64,000 bases of DNA. It comes from Moraxella sp. (GTDB lineage Bacteria > Pseudomonadota > Gammaproteobacteria > Pseudomonadales > Moraxellaceae). The translations under genes and the position numbers were made by a program. Each line of letters starts with the position of its first letter. Position 1 is the first letter of the stretch. The notes below the pieces were generated by a model. It was not told the DNA's origin, did not search any database, and worked only from the letters and a program-made list of their open reading frames with translations. Of the stretch, positions 39,662 to 48,716 are shown piece by piece. The stretch covers positions 1-64,000 of the forward strand of contig JAUMYZ010000010.1 in the NCBI GenBank assembly GCA_030528385.1, given 5' to 3'.

Positions 39662-41011
39662 TTATTTGCGCCAAGAAAACGGGGATTTTTGTTGTTCTTG
39701 CTCAGCTTGTGGCCCTAAGGGAATGCGCGTTCTGTCTTTAAAAGAAAGCACCGCCAAAAAAGCAAGGACAGTCATCACCATCAGATAAACAGAAACAAAA
39801 GTGGTCTCACCCGTTGATTTGATGATAAAGGCAGCAATCAGGGGAGCAAAAGCGCCGCCAATGATAGAGCCAATGGCGTAGGTAATAGAAATGCCAGAAA
39901 AGCGTATTGACGATGGATACAGTTCTGAATAAAACACCGCCTGCACGCCGTAAGTCATGCCAATGGAGATGGAAAGAATGGCTAAGCCTACAGCAATATA
40001 AGTATAATCGGCGGTATTGAGCAATGGAAATAATGTGATGGCACTTATCAGCTGTAGGATTGAACCTGCAATGTAGATGGGTTTGCGTCCAAATTTATCA
40101 GACAACACCGCCGACAACCAAGTAAACAGCGTCCAAACAACCGCAGAAAAGGCAACCAAACTTAAAATTATGGTGCGGTCAAGACCCAAAGTTTTGGTGG
40201 TATAATTTTGAACAAAGCCCCCTGCAGTCATGTAGCCTAGCGTGGTTGTCCCAGCAATGAGCAGTGATGCCACAAAAACAACACCCTTGTAGTTTTTAAA
40301 TAGGCTTGTGATGGGTTTTTGGGATACGGCTTTCTTTTCTTTCATTTCTTTGAAAATCGGACTTTCTTCAACAGAGCGGCGAATCCAAAAACCCAAGCCC
40401 AAAAGCAAAATGCTTAATAAAAAGGGAATACGCCAACCCCATTCTTTAAAAGCGTCATCAGGTGAAATCAAGCCCGTCATCACAACCAAAACCAATGACG
40501 CAAGCAACAAACCCAAAGGCACACCAAGTTGTGGAAAGGAGCTAAATAAGCCACGCTTTTGGTCGGGTGCGTGCTCAACCGCCATCAAGACCGCACCACC
40601 CCATTCACCGCCAGCAGAAATCCCTTGGACAATGCGCAGCAACAAAAGAATGATGGGAGCAGCAACGCCAATACTTTCATAGGTTGGCAAAAGACCAATG
40701 GTCGTCGTTGCTGTGCCCATCATCAGCAAGGTAAGCGCCAAGATGGCCTTGCGTCCGATTTTGTCGCCCAAGTAACCTGAAATAAAAGCGCCAAGTGGAC
40801 GAAAGAAAAAAGCAATGCCGATGGAAGCAAACACCAGCAAGGTGGCAATAGAATCGCCAGCAGGCTTAAAAAACAGCTGGTCAAAGACCAAGCCTGCAAC
40901 CGCAGCATAAATAAAATAATCATACCATTCAATGGTGGTGCCAACCAAAGTTGCCAGTGCAATTTTGCGTTGTTGAATTTTTTGTTCCTGAATAGATAAT
41001 TGACTTTCCAT
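39662..41011 (-). CDS. MHS-family MFS transporter (candidate aromatic acid importer)
   Basis: This 449-residue major facilitator has twelve hydrophobic segments. TIEWYDYFIYAAVAGLVFDQLFF in TM1 and GYLGDKIGRKAIL between TM2 and TM3 are metabolite:H+ symporter signatures (ProP/KgtP/ShiA-like), with SDKFGRKPIY in the second half. The ATG at 41011 follows an AAAGGAT box. It lies downstream of paaZ on the same strand, which suggests import of phenylacetate or a related acid. That substrate is inferred only from location. Confidence 0.85.
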   Translation of the reverse strand: MESQLSIQEQKIQQRKIALATLVGTTIEWYDYFIYAAVAGLVFDQLFFKPAGDSIATLLVFASIGIAFFFRPLGAFISGYLGDKIGRKAILALTLLMMGTATTTIGLLPTYESIGVAAPIILLLLRIVQGISAGGEWGGAVLMAVEHAPDQKRGLFSSFPQLGVPLGLLLASLVLVVMTGLISPDDAFKEWGWRIPFLLSILLLGLGFWIRRSVEESPIFKEMKEKKAVSQKPITSLFKNYKGVVFVASLLIAGTTTLGYMTAGGFVQNYTTKTLGLDRTIILSLVAFSAVVWTLFTWLSAVLSDKFGRKPIYIAGSILQLISAITLFPLLNTADYTYIAVGLAILSISIGMTYGVQAVFYSELYPSSIRFSGISITYAIGSIIGGAFAPLIAAFIIKSTGETTFVSVYLMVMTVLAFLAVLSFKDRTRIPLGPQAEQEQQKSPFSWRK

Positions 41012-41108
41012 AATAAATCCTTTCGTCATCAAATAAAGCTGTCCTTATCATCCAAATAGACTGGCTATGGCGGGTTTATTTGGATATGCATAAAGTCAAT
41101 CAGACCAC

Positions 41109-41135
41109 CCTTGTTTGCCACTTTCACAAACAAGG
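41109..41135 (-). other. Hairpin after paaZ
   Basis: CCTTGTTTG and CAAACAAGG form a perfect nine-base stem 17 bases past the paaZ stop. It has no T-run, so it may protect the paaZ mRNA end or be a weak terminator. Confidence 0.35.
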
Positions 41136-41151
41136 ACGGCGACCAACAAAA

Positions 41152-43209
41152 CTACAAGTCCCGCGCAACCAAGGTCAAAATGTCATAAGTGGCAACAAGT
41201 TCTTCACGTTGGTTTTTTATCTTAACGTCCCAAACAACCACACCGTGTGGTTTTTCATCGCTGTTTTTGGGTTGTTTGGGGGTTTTTTGTTTGCAGGTCA
41301 GTGCCACTTGAATGGTGTCGCCAATCTTAACAGGCTCAACAAATCGCAAATTGTCCATGCCGTAATTGGCAATGACAGGGCCTTCGGCAGCATCAACAAA
41401 CAAGCCCGCCGCCGCAGAGACAATAAAATAACCGTGGGCAACGCGCTCACCAAACAAAGAATTGGCAGCGGCAATCTTGTCGGTGTGAGCATAAAAATGG
41501 TCGCCACTTATGCCAGCAAAATTCACAATATCCGCTTCGGTAATGGTGCGTCTGGCACTGATGAGTTGCTCGCCAATGCGCAATTCATCAAAGGATTTTT
41601 TAAATGGGTGCACACGGTCATGATAAACACTGGCACCCACCGTCCAAACATGGCTAATCTGCGTTAGCGTGTCAGGTGAGCCTTGTATTGCGGTACGCTG
41701 CATATAATGTTTGACGGCACGCAATCCCCCCAGTTCTTCGCCGCCGCCTGCCCTGCCTGGCCCGCCATGCACCAAATAAGGCAATGGTGAGCCATGACCT
41801 GTACTCTCTTTGGCGGCACGTTCATCAAGCACGTGCAGGCGACCATGCCAAGGAGCAATTTTTTGAATCAGCTGTTCAACGTTTTCGTCTGGGTTTTTGA
41901 CCACAGACGCAACCAAGCTGCCTTCACCAAGTGCCACAAGTCTGGCAAGCTCATCTATGTTTTGATAAGGCAACAAGGTGCAAACAGGCCCAAAGGCTTC
42001 GGTTTGGTGAACCGCTTGTGCATTGTTTGGAGATGAACAGCACAGCAGTGTTGGCGGATAAAAAGCGCCAGCGTCTGGATTGTTTGCATTGATGTGAAAC
42101 GAGCCACACAAATGCCCGCCAAAGACAATGTCGGCAACTTGATTGAGCTGTTCTACACGATCTTGCACGTCTTTTTGTTGGCGTTTGCTTGCCAAAGCTC
42201 CCATCGTGGTGTTTTCAAGATTGGGGTCGCCAACCACAACTTTGGTTAATCTGGCAATGAGTTGTTCTTGCACTTCACCAAGCAAAGTCTCTGGCACAAA
42301 AGCACGACGAATGGCGGTGCATTTTTGTCCTGCTTTGACGGTCATTTCGCGCACCACTTCACGCACAAATAAAGCGATGGTTTCTGTGTTGGCATTTGGC
42401 GACAAGATGGCGCTGTTAACCGAATCGGCTTCCATCATAAAGGGTATAGAATGCGTGTTTAAGTGTGGGTGCTGACGCAGTTTTTGACCTGTTGCGGCAG
42501 AACCTGTAAAAGTGATGGTGTCTTGTGCATTTAGGCATTCAAACAAACCATCAATACTGCCGCAGACGATTTGCAAAGACCCTTTGGGCAACAAACCACT
42601 TTCTACAATGACCCTAACAACCGCTTGGGTAAGCTGCGAACCGTCAGTGGCAGGCTTGACAATGCAAGGCACGCCCGCGAGCAAGGTTGGGGCAATTTTT
42701 TCAAGCATGCCCCAAATTGGAAAATTAAAAGCATTGATGTGAACAGCAACGCCCGCTTTGGGGGTCAAAATGTGTTTGGCGCCAAAGCTGCCTTGCTTGG
42801 ACAATGAAATCCAAGCATCTTCGGTAATGATTTTTTCATCGCTTAATTCACGCCGCACAATGCTTGAATAAGCAAATAAGGTCTGAATGCCACCTTCAAT
42901 ATCAATCCAAGCATCTTTGCGTGTTGCCCCTGTGGCATAAGCAAGTTTATAAAAAGTTTCTTTGTTTTCAAGCAACAGTTGGGCGACTTGCTTTAAGGCT
43001 TGAGCACGTTTATGAAAGGTAAGGTTGGCAAGTTCGCCGCCGTATTTTTTGGCGTAACTGACCACTTGGGACATCTTAATACCATCGCTGCTGACTTGAT
43101 AGATTTCTTCACCCGTAATCGCATGAAAAACAGAACGAAAGCCGCGATTAGCGGTGTGCCAAGTGCCATAAACATAAGAGCTCAAGGGCAAACTGGTTTG
43201 ATTTGACAT
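41152..43209 (-). CDS. paaZ: PaaZ: oxepin-CoA hydrolase / semialdehyde dehydrogenase
   Basis: PaaZ (685 residues) is bifunctional. The C-terminal R-specific hydratase (MaoC-like) domain, about residues 540-685 (FAGISGDHFYAHTDKIAA; GERVAHGYFIVS), opens oxepin-CoA. The N-terminal aldehyde dehydrogenase, about 1-520 (AGVAVHINAFNFPIWGMLEK; catalytic Cys in KAGQKCTAIRRAFV), oxidises the product semialdehyde to 3-oxo-5,6-dehydrosuberyl-CoA. Length matches E. coli (about 681). The start at 43209 has an AAGGAGTG box; a 12-codon upstream extension is rejected. It is divergent from paaA. Confidence 0.97.
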   Translation of the reverse strand: MSNQTSLPLSSYVYGTWHTANRGFRSVFHAITGEEIYQVSSDGIKMSQVVSYAKKYGGELANLTFHKRAQALKQVAQLLLENKETFYKLAYATGATRKDAWIDIEGGIQTLFAYSSIVRRELSDEKIITEDAWISLSKQGSFGAKHILTPKAGVAVHINAFNFPIWGMLEKIAPTLLAGVPCIVKPATDGSQLTQAVVRVIVESGLLPKGSLQIVCGSIDGLFECLNAQDTITFTGSAATGQKLRQHPHLNTHSIPFMMEADSVNSAILSPNANTETIALFVREVVREMTVKAGQKCTAIRRAFVPETLLGEVQEQLIARLTKVVVGDPNLENTTMGALASKRQQKDVQDRVEQLNQVADIVFGGHLCGSFHINANNPDAGAFYPPTLLCCSSPNNAQAVHQTEAFGPVCTLLPYQNIDELARLVALGEGSLVASVVKNPDENVEQLIQKIAPWHGRLHVLDERAAKESTGHGSPLPYLVHGGPGRAGGGEELGGLRAVKHYMQRTAIQGSPDTLTQISHVWTVGASVYHDRVHPFKKSFDELRIGEQLISARRTITEADIVNFAGISGDHFYAHTDKIAAANSLFGERVAHGYFIVSAAAGLFVDAAEGPVIANYGMDNLRFVEPVKIGDTIQVALTCKQKTPKQPKNSDEKPHGVVVWDVKIKNQREELVATYDILTLVARDL

Positions 43210-43268
43210 CAAAAAACACTCCTTGTTCGTTAAAAAATAATTCATAATTTCTTTTATTTAAAACAAAT

Positions 43269-43294
43269 TGTCAAGTTTTTTTTGATAAAAATCA
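43269..43294 (-). promoter_or_regulatory. Possible paaZ promoter region
   Basis: A perfect minus-strand TTGACA at 43269-43274 is about 60 bases before paaZ, but no good -10 lies at the right spacing. The palindrome TGAT-AAAA-ATCA is next to it at 43283-43294. Confidence 0.35.
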
Positions 43295-43346
43295 TAAAAA
43301 ATTATAAAAAATATATATAAATTAAATACTTATAAAAATTTTAATA

Positions 43347-43391
43347 TGATACGAAAAAATTGTTGACATTGATTTAAATGTATCTAATAAT
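43347..43391 (+). promoter_or_regulatory. paaA promoter with PaaX-like dyad
   Basis: TTGACA at 43363, a 17-base spacer and AATAAT at 43386 form a strong promoter about 42 bases before paaA. TGATAC at 43347-43352 and GTATCT at 43380-43385 are inverted half-sites separated by exactly 27 bases and bracket the -35. The E. coli PaaX operator is recalled as TGATTC-N27-GAATCA, so the geometry fits repression by the PaaX in this cluster. Confidence 0.65.
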
Positions 43392-43432
43392 ATCCCATAG
43401 AGCCAATTTACTAGCCAAGGGAGCACATCAAT

Positions 43433-44380
43433 ATGGAAGCGTCTTCATCTGCCTATCCACAGTTTGAACACAACATCGCCAACGAAATCACCATTGAAGC
43501 CAAAGACGATATGCCTGATGCGTACCGCAAAACTTTGATTCGTCAGATTGGTCAGCACGCCCATTCTGAAGTGGTTGGCATGCTGCCAGAAGGCAACTGG
43601 ATTACTCGCGCCCCAACATTGCGTCGCAAAGCGATTTTGCTTGCCAAAGTTCAAGACGAAGCAGGGCATGGTCTGTATTTATACAGCGCTGCTGAGACCT
43701 TGGGTGCTGACCGCGATGAGATGATGGACAAACTGATTGCTGGTAAAATGAAATATTCGTCTATTTTTAACTATCCCACACTAACATGGGCAGACATTGC
43801 AGCCATTGGTTGGTTGGTTGATGGAGCCGCAATCGTCAATCAGGTGGCTTTGTGCCGCACTTCTTATGGTCCTTATGCTCGTGCCATGGTGCGTATTTGC
43901 AAAGAAGAGAGCTTTCATCAGCGTCAGGGCTTTGAAGCGATGGTTGCGTTGACTCAAGGCAGTCCAGAACAAAAGAAAATGGCACAAGATGCGGTCAATC
44001 GCTTTTGGTGGCCAGCTTTGATGATGTTTGGTCCAAGCGATGACAATTCACCAAACAGCGCCCAAAGCATGGCATGGAAAATCAAACGTTTTAGCAATGA
44101 TGAATTGCGCCAAAAGTTCGTTAATAATACTGTGCCACAGGTACATCAAATTGGTCTAAGCGTGCCTGACCCTGATTTAAAATTCAATGAGCAAACGGGT
44201 CATTGGGAATTTGGCGCGATTGATTGGAACGAATTTTTTGCGGTATTACGCGGAGAAGGACCTTGCAATTATGAGCGCATTGAAGCCAGACGCAAGGCTT
44301 GGGAAGGGGGCAAATGGGTGCGTGATGCCGCCGCTATTTTTGCTCAAAATCAACACACAAAAGCCGAAAAAGCCGCCTAA
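43433..44380 (+). CDS. paaA: 1,2-phenylacetyl-CoA epoxidase catalytic subunit PaaA
   Basis: PaaA (315 residues) is the di-iron catalytic subunit of the PaaABCE monooxygenase that epoxidises the ring of phenylacetyl-CoA. Iron-ligand motifs are [14 protein letters not shown] near residue 75 and [15 protein letters not shown] near 155, the ExxH pairs of bacterial multicomponent monooxygenases. It opens the rightward paa operon. Confidence 0.97.
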   Translation: MEASSSAYPQFEHNIANEITIEAKDDMPDAYRKTLIRQIGQHAHSEVVGMLPEGNWITRAPTLRRKAILLAKVQDEAGHGLYLYSAAETLGADRDEMMDKLIAGKMKYSSIFNYPTLTWADIAAIGWLVDGAAIVNQVALCRTSYGPYARAMVRICKEESFHQRQGFEAMVALTQGSPEQKKMAQDAVNRFWWPALMMFGPSDDNSPNSAQSMAWKIKRFSNDELRQKFVNNTVPQVHQIGLSVPDPDLKFNEQTGHWEFGAIDWNEFFAVLRGEGPCNYERIEARRKAWEGGKWVRDAAAIFAQNQHTKAEKAA

Positions 44381-44439
44381 AAGCCACTTAACGGCAGATT
44401 TTATTCATCTATCAAAATAACGAAAATGGAGCAATCGTT

Positions 44440-44745
44440 ATGTCAAAACAAGCCAAATCGCAAGAGCGTCATTGGTCATTGTACGAAGTTTTTATCCGCA
44501 GCAAACAAGGATTGAATCATCGCCATGTCGGCAGCCTAAGAGCGCCCGACGATGAAATTGCCCTACAGCACGCTCGCGATGTCTATACCCGCCGCAATGA
44601 AGGCATCAGCATTTGGGTGGTGCGTTCGGACTTGATTACATCGTCGCAACCCGATGATAAGCCTGAGTTTTTTGACCCATCAGATGACAAGGTATATCGC
44701 CACCCAACATTTTACACCATTCCAGATGGCATTGAGCATATGTGA
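44440..44745 (+). CDS. paaB: 1,2-phenylacetyl-CoA epoxidase subunit PaaB
   Basis: PaaB (101 residues) bridges the heterodimers of the epoxidase and has no catalytic site. The family signature WSLYEVFIRSKQGLNHRHVGSL is at residues 13-34, and LQHARDVYTRRNEGISIWVV is near 45. It lies between paaA and paaC, and the paaC frame overlaps its end. Confidence 0.96.
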   Translation: MSKQAKSQERHWSLYEVFIRSKQGLNHRHVGSLRAPDDEIALQHARDVYTRRNEGISIWVVRSDLITSSQPDDKPEFFDPSDDKVYRHPTFYTIPDGIEHM

Positions 44746-44756
44746 TGGAGCGTGTT

Positions 44757-45518
44757 ATGGACAACAAAAACAATCAAATCTTGGCAAACTTTTTATTGCA
44801 CATTGCTGACAGTCAGCTGATTTTATCACATCGGCTTGCCCAGTGGTGCGGTCATGCGCCCGAGCTTGAGATTGACATTGCTTTGGCAAATATCGGTTTG
44901 GATTTGTTGGGTCAGGCACGCAATTTTTTGACATTGGCTGGCGAAATTGAAGGGCTTGACCGAGACGAAGACAAACTTGCTTACCATCGTGATGAGCGTG
45001 AGTTTTTCAACTTGCTTTTGTGTGAGCAGCCCAACGGCGATTTTGCCCAAACCATTGTCCGCCAATGGCTTTTTGACCATTATCAACTACTTTTGATGAA
45101 AGCGTTGACAAAATCTGGCGAGACAAAAATTGTGGCTTTGGCAGAAAAATCGTTAAAAGAAATAAAATACCATTTGCGTTTTTCTCGTACATGGCTCATG
45201 CGTTTTTGCCAAAGCACGCCCGAAGCCTTTGAGCGCACCCAAAAAGGTCTCAATGAAGTTTGGCGTTTTAGCGCAGAATTATTTGAGCTGACCCAAGATG
45301 AGCGCATTTTGGTGCAGGCAGGCATCATCTCCGACTTTGACCAAGAAAAGCAAGCATGGTCTGATGTGGTAGAAAACGAACTTCGGCAATACAAACTCAA
45401 CATACCACAAACAGCTTATCGCCGCGGCGCAAAGCAAGGTTTGCATACCGAACATCTGGGTTATATCTTGGCTGAATTACAGTATCTGCAACGCACTTAT
45501 CCAAACATGACTTGGTAA
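44757..45518 (+). CDS. paaC: 1,2-phenylacetyl-CoA epoxidase structural subunit PaaC
   Basis: PaaC (253 residues) is the non-catalytic partner of PaaA in the epoxidase core. It has the ferritin-like helices of the family, with LANFLLHIADSQLILSHRLAQW, LANIGLDLLGQARNFL and YHLRFSRTWLMRF. An in-frame start five codons earlier is possible. The ATG at 44757 is preferred for its GGAG box six bases upstream. Confidence 0.96.
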   Translation: MDNKNNQILANFLLHIADSQLILSHRLAQWCGHAPELEIDIALANIGLDLLGQARNFLTLAGEIEGLDRDEDKLAYHRDEREFFNLLLCEQPNGDFAQTIVRQWLFDHYQLLLMKALTKSGETKIVALAEKSLKEIKYHLRFSRTWLMRFCQSTPEAFERTQKGLNEVWRFSAELFELTQDERILVQAGIISDFDQEKQAWSDVVENELRQYKLNIPQTAYRRGAKQGLHTEHLGYILAELQYLQRTYPNMTW

Positions 45519-45533
45519 GTCTTTGGGGGGTTT

Positions 45534-46034
45534 ATGCAAAAAATAGAGCATTGCATTTTGCGCTGTTGGTCGGTCTTACAAACCATTCACGACCCTGAAA
45601 TCCCTGTGCTTTCTGTTTTGGATTTGGGCATGATTCGCGGTGTGGACATCAATAGCAATGACGAAATTGTTGTGCGTCTGACACCCACCTACAGCGGCTG
45701 TCCAGCAACAGAAATGCTCAAAGCACAAATTGTCGATACCTTTCGGCAACATGATTTGTCGCCTGTGCAAGTGGTGGTGGATTTGTCCGAAACTTGGACG
45801 ACTGATTGGTTGACCCAAGATGGCAAAGAAAAGTTGGCAAAATATGGCATTGCACCACCACAAGGCAAAGCACAGTCGTGTGGCAGTCATGTGCCATTAT
45901 CCGACGGCATTGTTTGTCCGCATTGTCAAAGCACAGACACGGTACTTTTGAGCGAATTTGGCTCTACCGCTTGTAAAGCACTGTATCGTTGTCAGTCTTG
46001 CTTGGAGCCTTTTGATTATTTTAAGTGCATTTAG
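45534..46034 (+). CDS. paaD: PaaD, epoxidase maturation protein
   Basis: PaaD (166 residues) has an N-terminal MIP18/DUF59 domain (IHDPEIPVLSVLDLGMIRGV; TYSGCPATEMLKAQI) and a C-terminal zinc ribbon (CPHCQSTDTVLLSEFGSTACKALYRC in two parts), the standard PaaD layout. It is thought to help Fe-S assembly for PaaE and is needed for epoxidase activity. It lies between paaC and paaE, as in E. coli. Confidence 0.95.
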   Translation: MQKIEHCILRCWSVLQTIHDPEIPVLSVLDLGMIRGVDINSNDEIVVRLTPTYSGCPATEMLKAQIVDTFRQHDLSPVQVVVDLSETWTTDWLTQDGKEKLAKYGIAPPQGKAQSCGSHVPLSDGIVCPHCQSTDTVLLSEFGSTACKALYRCQSCLEPFDYFKCI

Positions 46035-46086
46035 AGCATGCCCTGACCAGTTTTATTTGTTTATTTTAAAGATAAGGAAATCAGCC

Positions 46087-47145
46087 ATGAGCCAGTTTAT
46101 TCCTTTAAAAGTAAAATCCATCACAGCCCAAACCAGCCAAGCCATCTGTATTTCTTTTGACATACCCACAGAATTGCAAGAACGGTTTGTCTTTGAAGCT
46201 GGACAACATCTGACCATACGCCACATGACAGATGGTCAAGAATTGCGCCGCTGTTATTCTATTTGTAGTTATGCCCCCAAAGAAGACATCAGTATCGCCA
46301 TCAAAAAAGTAGAAGACGGTCGCTTCTCCACTTGGGCAAACGAACATCTCACAGTCGGCGACACGCTTGAGATTATGCCGCCACAGGGCGTATTTTTTCA
46401 AAAGGCAGCAAAAATTGGTGGTCGGTCTTATTTGGGTGTCGCTGCTGGCAGTGGCATCACGCCAATTTTGTCAATCATTAAAAAAGTGCTTTTTGAGCAA
46501 GCCGACGCCGATTTTACTTTATTGTACGGCAACCGCTCATGGAAACAAACCATGTTTGCCGAACAGATTATGGAATTAAAAGACCAATTTAAAGAGCGTT
46601 TTCAGCTTATCAATATTTTTTCAAGAGAGTTTAATGAAAGTGAGCTGATGAATGGGCGTATTGACACAGACAAACTGACGGCGTTATTTGAGCAGGGGAT
46701 TTTGGCAGCCAACTTTGACCATGTATTTGCCTGTGGTCCTGAAGAAATGATGGTGGCGGTAGAAACCACATTGCCAACTTATGGAATTGCCAAAGAAAAA
46801 ATTCACAGCGAACGCTTTAACACATTGCAAACAAAACGCCATCGCCGCCAAGACAAAAATCGCCAAGAAGAAAAAGTGCGCATTAGCCTAGATGGTCGCG
46901 AATTTGTGGTGGCTGTATCGCCCAATGATGAAAGCATTTTGGACGCAGCTTTGCAGGCGGGGGCAGATTTGCCTTATGCTTGTAAAGGTGGTGTATGTGC
47001 AACTTGTCGCTGCCGTGTACTCCAAGGCGAAGTGGACATGGCAATCAATTATAGCTTAGAAGCAGACGAAGTTGCCAAAGGCTATGTCTTGAGCTGTCAA
47101 GCCTTGCCAAAAACTGCCGATGTCCATGTCAGTTTTGATGAGTGA
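46087..47145 (+). CDS. paaE: 1,2-phenylacetyl-CoA epoxidase reductase PaaE
   Basis: PaaE (352 residues) passes electrons from NAD(P)H to the di-iron centre. An FAD-binding domain (LRRCYSICSYAP near residue 56) and an NAD-binding domain (GVAAGSGITPILSII near 118) are followed by a C-terminal plant-type [2Fe-2S] domain with cysteines in YACKGGVCATCRC and a later LSCQA. The frame is open upstream into paaD. The ATG at 46087 follows an AAGGAAA box. Confidence 0.97.
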   Translation: MSQFIPLKVKSITAQTSQAICISFDIPTELQERFVFEAGQHLTIRHMTDGQELRRCYSICSYAPKEDISIAIKKVEDGRFSTWANEHLTVGDTLEIMPPQGVFFQKAAKIGGRSYLGVAAGSGITPILSIIKKVLFEQADADFTLLYGNRSWKQTMFAEQIMELKDQFKERFQLINIFSREFNESELMNGRIDTDKLTALFEQGILAANFDHVFACGPEEMMVAVETTLPTYGIAKEKIHSERFNTLQTKRHRRQDKNRQEEKVRISLDGREFVVAVSPNDESILDAALQAGADLPYACKGGVCATCRCRVLQGEVDMAINYSLEADEVAKGYVLSCQALPKTADVHVSFDE

Positions 47146-47924
47146 TGATGATGCAAGAGATGATTATTTTAAGCTGTCCAAGTGCTGATGTGGCGTTATT
47201 GACACTCAACCGCCCACAAAAGCGCAATGCCTTAGACAATGCCACTTTAAAGCAATTGGGAGAAATGCTTGCCAAACTTGATGTGTCTCCCAAAATTAAA
47301 GCGGTGGTGATAACAGGCAATGAGCAATGTTTTGCGGCGGGTGCCGACTTGCATGAACTGTCCAAGATGAATGCGGTGGATTTGGGGCTTGATGAGCGTC
47401 CAAGATTGTGGCAACACATTGATACATTTAGCAAGCCCATCATCGCCGCCGTCAATGGCTATGCCTTGGGTGCAGGGTTTGAGTTGGTGCTACACAGCGA
47501 CATGGTGCTTTGTGGCGACAATGCTAGGTTGGCATTGCCTGAGATTGGCTTGGGCATGCTGCCAGCAGCGGGCGGCACGCAGCGTTTGGCTCGCCTGATT
47601 GGCATTCAAAGCACCATGCGTCTTGCGATGACAGGCGAGATGATGACCGCCGACCAAGCGTTGCACCATGGCATATGTTGTCAGGTTGTGCCCGCCGCTC
47701 TGACGGTGCAATATGCTATTGATTTGGCAAACAAAATTGCCAAACAAGCACCGCTTGCCGTCAAGGCAATTAAACAGTCCTTAAAAAGCGTGCATGAGAC
47801 AACCTTGTCGCAAGGGTTAAAACTTGAGCGTCAGCATTTTGTGTGGCTGGCAGCAACCCAAGACAGACAAGAAGGCATCAAGGCTTTTTTACAAAAACGT
47901 CAACCAACTTTTCGGGGTGTGTGA
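47145..47924 (+). CDS. paaF: 2,3-dehydroadipyl-CoA hydratase PaaF
   Basis: PaaF (about 259 residues) is a crotonase-fold enoyl-CoA hydratase of the last part of the pathway. It has the oxyanion-hole regions NEQCFAAGADLHELSK near residue 62 and NGYALGAGFELVLHSD near 104, and the catalytic glutamate region LALPEIGLGMLPAAGGTQRL. Start choices are the ATGs at 47145, 47148 and 47151, or GTG 47142. The first ATG overlaps the paaE stop. Confidence 0.94.
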   Translation: MMMQEMIILSCPSADVALLTLNRPQKRNALDNATLKQLGEMLAKLDVSPKIKAVVITGNEQCFAAGADLHELSKMNAVDLGLDERPRLWQHIDTFSKPIIAAVNGYALGAGFELVLHSDMVLCGDNARLALPEIGLGMLPAAGGTQRLARLIGIQSTMRLAMTGEMMTADQALHHGICCQVVPAALTVQYAIDLANKIAKQAPLAVKAIKQSLKSVHETTLSQGLKLERQHFVWLAATQDRQEGIKAFLQKRQPTFRGV

Positions 47925-48715
47925 TGGATTATCAAACCATTTTGGTGAATGAAAAAAATGCGGTGGGTTATTTAACACTCAATCGCCCCAAGCAGCTTAA
48001 CAGCTTTAACGTGCAAATGCACCAAGAGATTGGCGAAGTGCTTAAGCGTTGGAACAAAGACACCGATATTCGTGCCATAGTCATCACAGGCGCAGGGCGG
48101 GGCTTTTGTGCAGGTCAAGATTTGGGCGACCGTGTGGTTGACCCCAATGCCGCAGCACCCGATTTGGGCGAGTCAATTGAAAAATTTTATAACCCGCTCA
48201 TCAAAACGCTGGTTGAGATGCCCAAGCCCATCATTTGTGCGGTTAATGGTGTGGCAGCTGGGGCGGGCGTTAACATTGCTTTGGCGTGTGATGTTGTGAT
48301 TGCCGCAAAGTCAGCCAGCTTTATCCAAGCATTTTGTCGCTTAGGGCTTGTGCCTGATTCTGGGGGAACTTGGTTTTTGCCACGCCTGGTGGGTCGTGCC
48401 AAAGCGATGGGTTTGGCGCTTTTGGGCGATAAATTGCCTGCCGAACAAGCCCATGATATTGGCATGATTTGGCAGGTTTGTGATGATGAAAAATTGCAAG
48501 ACCAAGCCAAAGCCTTGGCAGAGCATTTGGCAAAACAACCAACGTTTGGCTTGTCTTTAATCAAAAAAGCCATTCATCAATCAAGCCAAAATACGCTAGA
48601 AGCACAGTTGATTTTAGAACGTGATTTGCAGCGTATTGCTGGTCGTTCTGACGATTATAAAGAAGGTGTGCAGGCATTTATGCAAAAACGTGAACCACAA
48701 TTTACAGGATGTTAA
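47924..48715 (+). CDS. paaG: 1,2-epoxyphenylacetyl-CoA isomerase PaaG
   Basis: PaaG (263 residues) is a crotonase-family isomerase converting ring-1,2-epoxyphenylacetyl-CoA to oxepin-CoA. Landmarks are GAGRGFCAGQDLGDRV near residue 60, NGVAAGAGVNIALACDVV near 105 and the acidic SFIQAFCRLGLVPDSGGTW near 128. Its ATG overlaps the paaF stop (TGATG). Confidence 0.95.
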   Translation: MDYQTILVNEKNAVGYLTLNRPKQLNSFNVQMHQEIGEVLKRWNKDTDIRAIVITGAGRGFCAGQDLGDRVVDPNAAAPDLGESIEKFYNPLIKTLVEMPKPIICAVNGVAAGAGVNIALACDVVIAAKSASFIQAFCRLGLVPDSGGTWFLPRLVGRAKAMGLALLGDKLPAEQAHDIGMIWQVCDDEKLQDQAKALAEHLAKQPTFGLSLIKKAIHQSSQNTLEAQLILERDLQRIAGRSDDYKEGVQAFMQKREPQFTGC

Positions 48716-48716
48716 G

